NCBI GenBank assembly: GCA_947627215.1
Contig: CANQVD010000006.1
Location: forward strand, 1-64,000
Direction of reading: 5' to 3'
Source: an uncultured Eisenbergiella sp.
Lineage (GTDB): Bacteria; Bacillota; Clostridia; Lachnospirales; Lachnospiraceae
DNA: 64,000 bases
A program made the translations under genes and the position numbers. Below, one piece after another: positions 16,629 through 25,005 of this stretch (its first letter is position 1; the number at the start of each line of letters is the position of its first letter). The notes under the pieces were generated by a model. The model made no database searches and had not been told where the DNA came from. It was given only the letters and a program-made list of their open reading frames with translations.

Positions 16629-18089
16629 CTAATGAAAATCGATCAAATGTCCCAGTACCTTCTTCATCGCCCTTAATATAAATTTCACATTTTCCACGGA
16701 TCGAATTCCCAACAGTCTTCTCGCAATGAATTCTGGACTGAAGGCCACCTTATACACTGACCGAACGGCATCTTTTATCTTTTCGCTTCCCACCGGCGTC
16801 GCCATTACAGGCATTCGCTGATCGTAATCTTCATAATTCTCCGTAAGAAGCCAGCCGTTTTCCTTGCATTCACGGTAAAGCGGAGTTCCCGGATAGGGGA
16901 TCAGTACTGTCGCCTGAAGGGTATACGCCCAACCCTTCTTCAAAATCGTCCTCCCCAGCTTCACTGTATTCGAAATCTGTTCTGCATCCTCCCAGGGATA
17001 TCCGAACATGATCGTAATGTGAGGCGACAGTCCCGCTGCCTTTGCATTCCGGCAGCTTTCTATCATGTCCTCTATCTTTTCCCGTTTCCGGATACGGTCC
17101 AGCGTTTCCTGATTCGCACTTTCCAGACCGAATAAGACAAACCGGAACCCCGCTTCTTTCATCAGTTTATAATCGTCCAGAGAAAGGGCTCCGAACCGCA
17201 TGTTGCAATCCAATATGACCCTTTTATTATATCCCCTGCTGATCATGCCACGGCAAAAAGTCTGCAGCCATTCTCCAACAGGAAAAGCCCCGGAATCATC
17301 CATAATTTCTCTGATCCCATATTTTTCAATAAGTACACCGATCTCATCCAGCAATTTTTCCGGCGTTCTCACGTGATAAGACGGATACAGGGTTGTCCAA
17401 CTGCAGAAGGTACAGCAATGATGCCAGCAATCCCTTGCCGCCATCGTATATGTCCCCGGCAAGCGGGAATAATTTCCGTTTTTCTCGCTGTATAAATACC
17501 ACTTCGTCAGCTCCCGGTCGATCATGGGAAGAGTATTCAGATCCTGATTCAGCCGAAACGGCCCGGTATTCTTGATTCTCCCGTTTTCCCGATAATAAAT
17601 TCCCGGCTCCAGTTTTTCCGCCTGCACGCTTTTTGAATTCCACCGGAGATTTTCACACAGATCCAGCAACAGGAAATCATAATTTCCTCCCGTTAAAATA
17701 AAATCCACGGCACAGTTTTCCATGCTTTCCTCCGGAAAAGCTGTTACATGATCCCCAACCATAACGATAAAACATTCCGGAGCAATCGCTTTCAGTTCAT
17801 TTATAATTTTCCAATGCATTTTTACCACTGGAGTCTTGGTCTCAATCATGATCACATCCAGGTCGGCATTTCGATAATACTTCAAAAAATCCTGATAGGA
17901 TTTCTCTTCCGCAATATAATCATCCCATACAACATCAAATCCCTTTTCTTTCAGCAAAGACGCCGCATACGCAGGCACCATCGGATATATATAGGTAGGG
18001 CTGCTAAACCATTGGAACTGACGGTTCTGGGAAAGCAATGGCACACCTTTTTCTGTTGACAGCGGCGGATATGCAATAGATATTTTCAT
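16629..18089 (-). CDS. B12-binding-domain radical SAM protein
   Basis: 486 aa. Residues 1-150 resemble a cobalamin-binding Rossmann domain (MKISIAYPPL, VPAYAASLLKEKGFDV, MVGDHVTAFPEES). The radical SAM domain follows, with the cluster motif region RDCWHHCCTFCSW: cysteines at 221, 225, 226 and 229. The spacing is C-x3-C-C-x2-C, so one residue more than the usual C-x3-C-x2-C; which Cys triplet binds the cluster is unclear. GLESANQETLDRIRK and GYPWEDAEQ are typical of the B12-SAM clan. Possible role: radical C-methylation or rearrangement of a sugar or lipid carrier; the substrate is not recognisable. It sits 15 nt from the polytopic membrane protein upstream. Confidence 0.85.
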   Translation of the reverse strand: MKISIAYPPLSTEKGVPLLSQNRQFQWFSSPTYIYPMVPAYAASLLKEKGFDVVWDDYIAEEKSYQDFLKYYRNADLDVIMIETKTPVVKMHWKIINELKAIAPECFIVMVGDHVTAFPEESMENCAVDFILTGGNYDFLLLDLCENLRWNSKSVQAEKLEPGIYYRENGRIKNTGPFRLNQDLNTLPMIDRELTKWYLYSEKNGNYSRLPGTYTMAARDCWHHCCTFCSWTTLYPSYHVRTPEKLLDEIGVLIEKYGIREIMDDSGAFPVGEWLQTFCRGMISRGYNKRVILDCNMRFGALSLDDYKLMKEAGFRFVLFGLESANQETLDRIRKREKIEDMIESCRNAKAAGLSPHITIMFGYPWEDAEQISNTVKLGRTILKKGWAYTLQATVLIPYPGTPLYRECKENGWLLTENYEDYDQRMPVMATPVGSEKIKDAVRSVYKVAFSPEFIARRLLGIRSVENVKFILRAMKKVLGHLIDFH

Positions 18090-18104
18090 AATAGTCCTTT
18101 CCTT

Positions 18105-19763
18105 TTACTGAATCTCTTCCGGTATTTTCAATCCATCATCCCATACACAAAGGCTAAAGCTGTTATAATCTATCACATAGGAAGGGGTTGAATATTTATC
18201 ACATAATTCTTCATAATCCCCAAAATTTTCAAAATAAAGATAATCATGATACCTTCCCGAATCATGATCATAGCGGGTAACCATATAATGAATAACCGCC
18301 TCCTCTCCGTATAGCTCCTGAAATTCCTCTATCGAGGTGCAGAAAACAACATCCCCTCTGCTCAATGCTGTAAATACAGGGGCAAAATACCAGGATGCAA
18401 CAGCCCCCTCCAACCGGTTTTCCTCAATATACTCAATAACAGCCGCCATATCTTCATCATGACAGGTATGCGCAGAAAATTGCCACACTTTTTTTGCACT
18501 GCACAGGCTCAGCATAAATAAAATACAGAAAATTCCGGTCCTCTCCCATTGTGAAAGTTCCACTCGCCGAAAGATACACTGTAAATAACCCGCCAGATGA
18601 CGACACAAAAGAATTGTCATCACTGTCACCAGTCCCACTCCATATCGTTCTGTATAAACCACATTATATCCATATTCCGTAAAAATCATCGCCGCTGACA
18701 GCACCAGATAGGACCACGCCAGAATTTCATCCACGACATCAAACGGCATACCGTCAATGCACTTATTTGCAATACTGCACCCGATAATTTTGAAAATAAT
18801 GACATAACCCAAAATAAGCAGAACAAGTTTTATTCCGTACAGGACAGAATAAAAACTGATTACCGGGGCGGAGGGCAATAGAATGGTAAAGTAATCCAGC
18901 ACCTTGATGATATAATTCTGTAATGTGGACCAAATCATATCAATAGTAAGCCAGTTCGTTCCTCCATATATGACACCATAGGAATAGGTTCTCTCTCTGC
19001 TCCAAAATGAACTGCCACATGGGACAAATTTTGACAATAAGAACAGACCGGCACAGACTACCCCCCAAAATACGATTTGTTTTCTGACCCTTTCCGTATG
19101 TAATCCATGAATAAATAAAACAATTCCCGCTGGGACCAGAAACAATGCAAAATAAATCAGATCCCCGGTAGAAATCGCATATAAAGAAATAGCCGTTTCA
19201 GCAAAAAGAATCATCATCTTTCCGCGTCTCGATTTTAAACGCAGATAGCAGGCAATAAGGAGCAAACCGATCAATGCATATATTCTTGCAGAAGCATGAT
19301 AAACATATGGCCACTGATAAATGAAATCGGATCCATAGTCCGCAATCCAGCCGTACGGGTCCTCTGCTGTTGCAGGATGAAGAAGCACCGCGAACCAAAT
19401 AAATAACGGCAGGGAATAATACAATCTGGAAAAATCGGATTTCCTGCCCCCCCCAACCAACCACCATGTGCAGAATAATATTACTGCATGAAGCATGGAA
19501 AACAGCAGCCGAAGAGAAAAAAAACTCATTCCTCCAATTCTCACGGCGAGATAACAGAAAATGTCATATAAATATTCATAATTCAATTTTTCAACTTGAA
19601 AGTGAAGGATTTTATACCATTCCCATATTGAATACAAATCCTCCGCATACGGTTGAAATGCCAATTGAAGGCCGTAATAATATAAAGCCCCTAATACCGC
19701 TATGCCCAAACCGATTATTCCGATAATGAAACGCCGACTCCAGACAACTTTTTCCCTGTTCAT
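18105..19763 (-). CDS. Polytopic membrane protein, possible GT-C transferase or polymerase
   Basis: 552 aa from ATG 19763, preceded by GAGGT 8 nt upstream; a longer in-frame start would overlap the upstream gene and adds nothing conserved. About 11 hydrophobic helices run from residue 10 to 430. A first extramembrane loop with PYAEDLYSIWEWYK could hold the acidic catalytic residues of GT-C enzymes. A soluble C-terminal domain of about 120 aa follows (HDEDMAAVIEYIEENRLEG onward). I do not recognise the family firmly; a lipid-linked-sugar-dependent glycosyltransferase or Wzy-like polymerase is plausible. A G8 tract (19447-19454) encodes LVGGGRKS and is in frame. It lies 17 nt downstream of the GT2 stop. 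Confidence 0.7.
   Translation of the reverse strand: MNREKVVWSRRFIIGIIGLGIAVLGALYYYGLQLAFQPYAEDLYSIWEWYKILHFQVEKLNYEYLYDIFCYLAVRIGGMSFFSLRLLFSMLHAVILFCTWWLVGGGRKSDFSRLYYSLPLFIWFAVLLHPATAEDPYGWIADYGSDFIYQWPYVYHASARIYALIGLLLIACYLRLKSRRGKMMILFAETAISLYAISTGDLIYFALFLVPAGIVLFIHGLHTERVRKQIVFWGVVCAGLFLLSKFVPCGSSFWSRERTYSYGVIYGGTNWLTIDMIWSTLQNYIIKVLDYFTILLPSAPVISFYSVLYGIKLVLLILGYVIIFKIIGCSIANKCIDGMPFDVVDEILAWSYLVLSAAMIFTEYGYNVVYTERYGVGLVTVMTILLCRHLAGYLQCIFRRVELSQWERTGIFCILFMLSLCSAKKVWQFSAHTCHDEDMAAVIEYIEENRLEGAVASWYFAPVFTALSRGDVVFCTSIEEFQELYGEEAVIHYMVTRYDHDSGRYHDYLYFENFGDYEELCDKYSTPSYVIDYNSFSLCVWDDGLKIPEEIQ
19447..19454. repeat. Poly-C8 (G8 coding) in polytopic membrane gene; ON
   Basis: In-frame run in an early cytoplasmic or periplasmic loop (VGGGRK). 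It is the highest-coordinate member of the tract set. Confidence 0.75.
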
Positions 19764-19779
19764 AACTTCTGACCTCAAA

Positions 19780-20736
19780 TCAACGAACCAGCTTCTTCGC
19801 CAACAGCCCCTGCATAAAGCAGTACCCATATCCAACATGGGTGACAAAAATTCCTCCAAATGCCAATATCCATACAATCAATGAATCAGCATTACGAATA
19901 CTTATGGCCAGTAAAACCATATATAATGCCAATACAGAAAAATAAATATACCACACTTCCGGTATAAATATAGCTATTAGAGGACCCGCTATTAGCCCCA
20001 AAAGAAATAAGGACGGGATAAAATATGCCAGCTTACAGGAAGTCTCCGGCAATGTTTTGGCAAAATATCCCCTGTGCTTCGCATAACTGGTTGCCTGAAT
20101 CAAATGTGCGCTAAATAAACGCCGTCTATGATGATATACCAGGATTTCCGGTGAGTAAATAATTTTCTTCTGTTCCTTTTTTATAATATCCAGACATAAT
20201 TTTGTATCTTCTCCCGGATAAAAGTGTGAATCATATCCGCCAACCGCTTCGAACACCCCACGTCTGACAATCAGATTGACAGACGGAAGATCTTCAACTT
20301 CCCTTTCCGGTTTGGGCAAATACCGATAAGCATATCCTCCACTGCATAAAAAGGATTCGTAGACTTTACCTGAGGCTTTCTGCCATACATCATCTTCCGG
20401 AGCAGTAACCGCTGGTCCTCCCACCGCCCCGACCTCAGGATCGTCAAAATAAGGCATCGCATTCCTCAGCCAATCCTTCCGCGGATACGCATCATCATCC
20501 GTGAATGCAAAAAAATCCCCCTCTGCATACTGCAATGCCAGATCCCTTTTCTCTGCAGGACCTACTTCTCCGCTTGCAATTATTCTGGTATTCTCAGGAA
20601 ACTTTTCTTCAGATTCATAATCCGGAAAAATCAGAATCTCATAATTATCATAATCAAGGTGAGCATAATGATACATTGCCTGTCTGATATAATCGTTTAT
20701 TTCTTTTACCGGAATGATGATGGATACTTTTCTCAT
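19780..20736 (-). CDS. Membrane-anchored glycosyltransferase family 2
   Basis: 318 aa. VSIIIPVKEINDYIRQAM opens the GT-A fold, and AEGDFFAFTDDDAYPRKDWL holds the DDD metal site. VGGPAVTAP, SVNLIVRRGVFEAVGGYD and FYPGEDTKLCLDI form the acceptor/ED motif. HHRRRLFSAHLIQ ends the catalytic part, and three to four hydrophobic helices fill residues about 235-310. This build is shared by GT2 enzymes that extend lipid-linked glycans at the membrane. Its neighbour at 18105 begins 17 nt after its stop, so the two may act together. Confidence 0.88.
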   Translation of the reverse strand: MRKVSIIIPVKEINDYIRQAMYHYAHLDYDNYEILIFPDYESEEKFPENTRIIASGEVGPAEKRDLALQYAEGDFFAFTDDDAYPRKDWLRNAMPYFDDPEVGAVGGPAVTAPEDDVWQKASGKVYESFLCSGGYAYRYLPKPEREVEDLPSVNLIVRRGVFEAVGGYDSHFYPGEDTKLCLDIIKKEQKKIIYSPEILVYHHRRRLFSAHLIQATSYAKHRGYFAKTLPETSCKLAYFIPSLFLLGLIAGPLIAIFIPEVWYIYFSVLALYMVLLAISIRNADSLIVWILAFGGIFVTHVGYGYCFMQGLLAKKLVR

Positions 20737-20986
20737 ATCATACCTTTCACTTTTTGCTGCACGGTGCTATATTTTCTCCAGTTCCTGTTAATTCACCCTT
20801 ACAAAATGCCCTGTTTTTTTGACCATGAACGAATCATTAAACTTCTGTAAACCTTCTGTATCATAATACACCAAAAATATTTATTAGTAAATATTTTTTA
20901 TATAGCTTCATTTCAACACTTCGCTCCATTTTCCGCAAAAACATTCAAATAGCCATATGTACCATTTATTCCTATCCCCCGTCTCC
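20737..20986. other. Intergenic region with perfect AT-rich inverted repeat
   Basis: 250 bp between the fused GT gene and the GT2 gene. A perfect 11-bp inverted repeat with 4-nt loop lies at 20873-20898 (AAAAATATTTA, TTAG, TAAATATTTTT). It sits 89 nt beyond the stop of the upstream gene and could be a weak terminator on either strand or an attenuation site. No strong promoter pair was seen after it. Confidence 0.4.
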
Positions 20987-22687
20987 CTAATCCGGCTCAA
21001 AAAACCGTGTAATCTCAGCCTCCCCTCTCGGGCTTCTCTTCCGAAACGCATCATAATCCTTTGCCAGATGTCCGATATCCCAAGCCATATATCCGGCTCC
21101 TGTAAGATCGCGTACCAGCACCTTTCCGGCGGGGCCCAGTATGACGCATATCAATCTGTCATGAGTCAGCTTCAGCGCCTGATGGAGAATATCCTCATAC
21201 TGAACGTATGCGTTTTTTCGCGGCCCATAAAGATAATCGATATCGGCCGCATACTCGAATACGTTATACTTCAGTAAATCCAATACACCCTCTCCCACAA
21301 TGATCGTCAGCCGTTTCCCCTGAAACAACTTTTTCACCTGTTCATAGTAAACAGCAAAATTCATATCACGGTAAGTCTGATACACTTGATTAAACCCGGT
21401 ATCAATATAAAGGCGCCTTTCCCGCGGCATATATTTATATAAAAAATCCCTTACTTTTTGTCCCGATGAAAAATAAAACCGACGCACCCAATCATTCAAC
21501 TCCACCGGTGCTTCAAACTGCTGATAAGGGATCCCGATATATACATCTGTATCCATCGTGGCGAAAATTTCCCACAGTGCCAAGGCAAGCTCAGGGTCAT
21601 AATCCTGGAAGGCAATGGAGTTCCCGCCCATGAGAGTAAATTCACCATCTCCAAACCGGCAGAAGCTTTTGGGACTTTCCTGCAGCAGCTTTACCGTATC
21701 CTTGCTGTTTAGGAGCAAGGGGGTCTGCCCTCCCATAGACATATTCTGGAGTTGAATATACAGCATATTTTCTGTCTTCTCCAATTCCATCCACTCTGGC
21801 AGTAGATTCTTCCAGAGGAATCTTATATTATTCATAAAATTCTGCAAAGCACCGCCTGTTTTATGATAATATTGTTTTCCTGTAAGGATAAAATACTTGT
21901 TTCCTACGTGTACGCACACATTCCTGAGCGTGCAGATCGCATCGATATCAAGCCTCTTCTTCTCATATCGGTATTGAATAAACAGACTCAACACGTCTGT
22001 TCGTCCGGAATCATCAACCTCATTAGGATGCGTATCCTGTACCCGGTTTACTGTAATTACAAGCGCTTTGCTTTTTCCACTATAACAGGCCAGATATTTT
22101 CGCTCTATATACTTCTGCGGATCCTGCTCCGGAATATATTCCAGGAAATTAGGCGACTCAATCCGGCCAGCTTGTGTAATTATTCTTTTTACATCAGCTT
22201 TTCGATATAATGTACAATCCAACTCCCACGGATACCCGTAATGACTTTTTTCCTCCGTCCAGTCCCACCTGCAAAACATTCCCTCAGACGTCACATGCCT
22301 GGGAAATGGTCTTATATTGCGCCCCAGGCGCAGCGAACACCCAAAAACCTCCTCATTTCTGTTGAGATATTCCTCCATATCAGACAGATGAAAGTACCCG
22401 GTAAAAACTACATCATCGCAGCCAAACATCACATACTGACCTGCCTTCTCGAGTATATCTTCCAGTTGACTTCGAAAATCCTCCTCCTTTATCCAATTGA
22501 CAAGAGGATAATATTCTTTTACCTCATGGTAGCTGATTGGTAATACTTCTTTGTATAGAACATATACCATCTCATCCCTGCAGTCCGAAAACCGGAACAG
22601 GCTTTCCAGATATGCATGAAGCTGCATGGGTCTGTCTTTCGAAAAAACAATAACCGTACTATCATATCGTCTATTTATGTCTCCCAT
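20987..22687 (-). CDS. Two-domain glycosyltransferase: GT2-like domain plus GT-D (DUF1792) domain
   Basis: 566 aa. The start at 22687 has GGAGG 9 nt upstream, and the gene overlaps the end of the GT4 gene by 17 nt. Residues 1-290 look like a GT-A-type transferase: STVIVFSKDRPMQLHAYL, QYVMFGCDDVVF with a DD site, and WELDCTLYRK. Residues about 340-566 form a GT-D (DUF1792) domain: SFCRFGDGEFTLMGG carries the D-x-E signature, and IVGEGVLDLLKYNV and CVILGPAGKVLVRDL follow, ending in DIGHLAKDY. GT-D enzymes usually stand alone or in fusions adding successive hexoses. The fusion suggests two consecutive transfers by one polypeptide. Acceptor and donors are unknown. Confidence 0.8.
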   Translation of the reverse strand: MGDINRRYDSTVIVFSKDRPMQLHAYLESLFRFSDCRDEMVYVLYKEVLPISYHEVKEYYPLVNWIKEEDFRSQLEDILEKAGQYVMFGCDDVVFTGYFHLSDMEEYLNRNEEVFGCSLRLGRNIRPFPRHVTSEGMFCRWDWTEEKSHYGYPWELDCTLYRKADVKRIITQAGRIESPNFLEYIPEQDPQKYIERKYLACYSGKSKALVITVNRVQDTHPNEVDDSGRTDVLSLFIQYRYEKKRLDIDAICTLRNVCVHVGNKYFILTGKQYYHKTGGALQNFMNNIRFLWKNLLPEWMELEKTENMLYIQLQNMSMGGQTPLLLNSKDTVKLLQESPKSFCRFGDGEFTLMGGNSIAFQDYDPELALALWEIFATMDTDVYIGIPYQQFEAPVELNDWVRRFYFSSGQKVRDFLYKYMPRERRLYIDTGFNQVYQTYRDMNFAVYYEQVKKLFQGKRLTIIVGEGVLDLLKYNVFEYAADIDYLYGPRKNAYVQYEDILHQALKLTHDRLICVILGPAGKVLVRDLTGAGYMAWDIGHLAKDYDAFRKRSPRGEAEITRFFEPD

Positions 22688-23903
22688 ATTGGTTTTCCTC
22701 CGAAAGCAGCGCCTCGCACAGACTGTGATATTGTTCACCCACAACAGAATATGCATTGTTTTCTACTACATGTTCCCGGGCGGCTGCCCCCAATCTCTCT
22801 CTGTTCTCACAGCAATATACGATTCCTTCAGCCAACCCCCGAACATCGCGCACATCTGCCAGATACCCATTCTTTTTATGTTCAACCTGATCCATAATTC
22901 CCCCAACTGCAAACGCAGCAACAGGGGTCCCACAGGATAAAGCCTCGCAAACAGTATATCCAAATGCTTCCTGCAAAGACGGCGCCACAAAAACATCCGC
23001 AACATTATACCATTCAGCAAGCTCATTTTCCTCCCGAATGTTCCCCAGAAAAACCATCCTTATGTTGTTTAAACATGTATATTCTTTCCCAGATGTCCGT
23101 CCGAAACATACGGCAATATACTGTTCATCGTCAATCTCTTTCAAAGCATCTAAAAAATGTTGAAATCCTTTCGTTTTGTTCCCCGTCGCCTTATCCGCCC
23201 CATACAGTATGACCTTCTTATTATCAACCCTGTATTTTCTTCGAAGTTCTTCCCTCTCCATGGGTTTGAAAATATCTATATTAATTGGATTAGGAATCCA
23301 TATCACATTCCTTTTCCCCAAGAGACCGGCTGACACAGCACACCGTCTTTCCCATCTGCTGATTGCGACAAAAGAAAGCGATATATCCCGAAAAAGCTTT
23401 TGTTTTCTTCTCCAGTTCCAGGATGAAATATCTTTTTCCCAACTGTACGGAAGAAAAGGGCAATGCCCACATCCACTCTGAAATCTGCCGCAATTCGCAT
23501 CATAATGGCATCCACCGGTAAAAACCCACATATCATGCATAACCCATATAATTGGCTTTCCCAGTTCTGCAAGCTTTCTGACGGTCGCCGTTGACAGAAA
23601 AGAATTTACCCAATGCAGCACAATAACATCCGCGTTCCTGACTTCCTCTCTTTTCGTTATATCAATTCCAAGCAGATCCGTTACCACTTCTCCATGAGAA
23701 AGCAGCAGATTGCATAGATTCCTGCTTTTAGAAAACAGCTTTTTTAAAGGCGTATTAACCGCCTCAATAGTATCTGTATTTAGGGAACGGGACCGAACTA
23801 TTATTTGAGAGTCCACCCCATACAGGCGCATACATGCCTGTATTCTTTCGGTAGCCTTATATGCTCCGCCAAAATCAGTCGTAGCAATATGCACAATTTT
23901 CAT
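22671..23903 (-). CDS. Glycosyltransferase family 4 (GT-B)
   Basis: 410 aa from ATG 23903 (MKIVHIATTDFGGAYKATER), with AAGG 8 nt upstream; an in-frame ATG 24 nt earlier overlaps the upstream gene. The N-terminal acceptor domain has VLHWVNSFLS and WVMHDMWVFTGGCHY, typical of WcaC/colanic-type GT4. The C-terminal donor domain has IPNPINIDIF, KGFQHFLDAL and the EX7E motif in SLQEAFGYTVCEAL. No membrane segment. It probably transfers a hexose in the cytoplasmic assembly of the repeat unit. It overlaps the downstream fused GT gene. Confidence 0.9.
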   Translation of the reverse strand: MKIVHIATTDFGGAYKATERIQACMRLYGVDSQIIVRSRSLNTDTIEAVNTPLKKLFSKSRNLCNLLLSHGEVVTDLLGIDITKREEVRNADVIVLHWVNSFLSTATVRKLAELGKPIIWVMHDMWVFTGGCHYDANCGRFQSGCGHCPFLPYSWEKDISSWNWRRKQKLFRDISLSFVAISRWERRCAVSAGLLGKRNVIWIPNPINIDIFKPMEREELRRKYRVDNKKVILYGADKATGNKTKGFQHFLDALKEIDDEQYIAVCFGRTSGKEYTCLNNIRMVFLGNIREENELAEWYNVADVFVAPSLQEAFGYTVCEALSCGTPVAAFAVGGIMDQVEHKKNGYLADVRDVRGLAEGIVYCCENRERLGAAAREHVVENNAYSVVGEQYHSLCEALLSEENQYGRHK

Positions 23904-23908
23904 CTGAT

Positions 23909-24877
23909 TTACCTTGTCGAATTCCATTTTGCCTTCCAGAAATCCCCAATTCGGATCATTCCCATGATATACATAATGTACCGGATCCGATTCCCGGAAT
24001 GAACTTTTACCTGATTCCGTTTTACGTAATCGCGCAAATATCTTAAATATTCTCTGCTTCGAATATGAAATGCATCCCGGAGCGCATCATTTAACTCCCG
24101 CTCTATTCTTTCATCTGGATTTAAGATATCGTTCCTATATTTTTCTAAAATCTGAAGTCGGCTCTTCTGCATATTCATTCTCCTCTGCGGAAGCGAGGAA
24201 TGACTCAGAGAAGAATCCAGAATCCGGTACATGGCCGTATATGCGTTGAGATATCCGATCTGGCCTTCTCTGGCAATGCGCAGATAAAAATCCCAATCCT
24301 CAATCCCAATTTTCTCATCATAAAGCCCCAGCCGATCATATACATTTCTTTTTACCATGACACCCGGTGCCGCAATAAAATCATGCTCATATAAAAGTTC
24401 AAACATGGAACGCCCGGCAGTCAGCGCAATTGGCACAGTTTCAGTTTCTTCTGACAGATCAAACGGAAAATGTGTATTTTCGTTTCCATACACCACATTT
24501 GAATATATCATATCGTACTCGTTATGCGCATTCAAAAAATCTACGGACTTCTCTATACCGTCCCCTATCATAAAATCATCGGCCGCCAGAAATTTTACAT
24601 ATTTCCCTTCACACAGGGGAATCAACCGGTTCAGATTCTTAACAAGTCCCTCATTCTCGTTGTTTTCAATATAAACCACTCTTCGAAAACGCGATTCCAG
24701 CTTTTCTCTGTATGCAGACGCAATTTGAAAAGTGCGGTCTTTAGAAGCATCATCCAAATATAGAAACTCGATATCAGTAAATGTCTGACGCACAATGCTC
24801 TCCAAACAGTCCGCAATATATTTCTCATGCTGATAAGAAATCACAATAAGAGATACTGATGGCTTATTCTTCATCAT
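23909..24877 (-). CDS. Glycosyltransferase family 2
   Basis: 322 aa. VSLIVISYQHEKYIADCLES and FLYLDDASKD open the GT-A fold, YVKFLAADDFMIGDG gives the DD metal site, and AAPGVMVKRNVYDRLGLYDE with IGIEDWDFYLRIA is the ED acceptor motif. The C-terminal 90 residues are basic and helical. Canonical GT2 of unknown specificity. It is the first gene after the terminator at 24921-24981, so it depends on read-through or an unseen promoter in the 128-bp gap. Confidence 0.9.
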   Translation of the reverse strand: MMKNKPSVSLIVISYQHEKYIADCLESIVRQTFTDIEFLYLDDASKDRTFQIASAYREKLESRFRRVVYIENNENEGLVKNLNRLIPLCEGKYVKFLAADDFMIGDGIEKSVDFLNAHNEYDMIYSNVVYGNENTHFPFDLSEETETVPIALTAGRSMFELLYEHDFIAAPGVMVKRNVYDRLGLYDEKIGIEDWDFYLRIAREGQIGYLNAYTAMYRILDSSLSHSSLPQRRMNMQKSRLQILEKYRNDILNPDERIERELNDALRDAFHIRSREYLRYLRDYVKRNQVKVHSGNRIRYIMYIMGMIRIGDFWKAKWNSTR

Positions 24878-24920
24878 TCCGTCTGACCATCCCCCTCTTT
24901 TATAATCCAGGTCTTCCTTA

Positions 24921-24981
24921 ATAAAATAAACAAAGGAGATGCTGCCTATCTCCTGATTTTCTCTTCATAGACAGCATCTCC
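24921..24981 (-). terminator. Rho-independent terminator after DegT aminotransferase gene
   Basis: On the minus strand a 15-bp stem with one mismatch (GGAGATGCTG arms; 24967-24981 with 24935-24949), a 17-nt loop and a downstream T-rich run TTTGTTTATTTT. It starts 24 nt after the stop of the gene at 25006. It is the clearest terminator in the window and divides the locus into two transcription segments, or a level-adjusting partial stop. Confidence 0.85.
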
Positions 24982-25005
24982 CGGTTCCTCCGTCTCGTCC
25001 AACAC

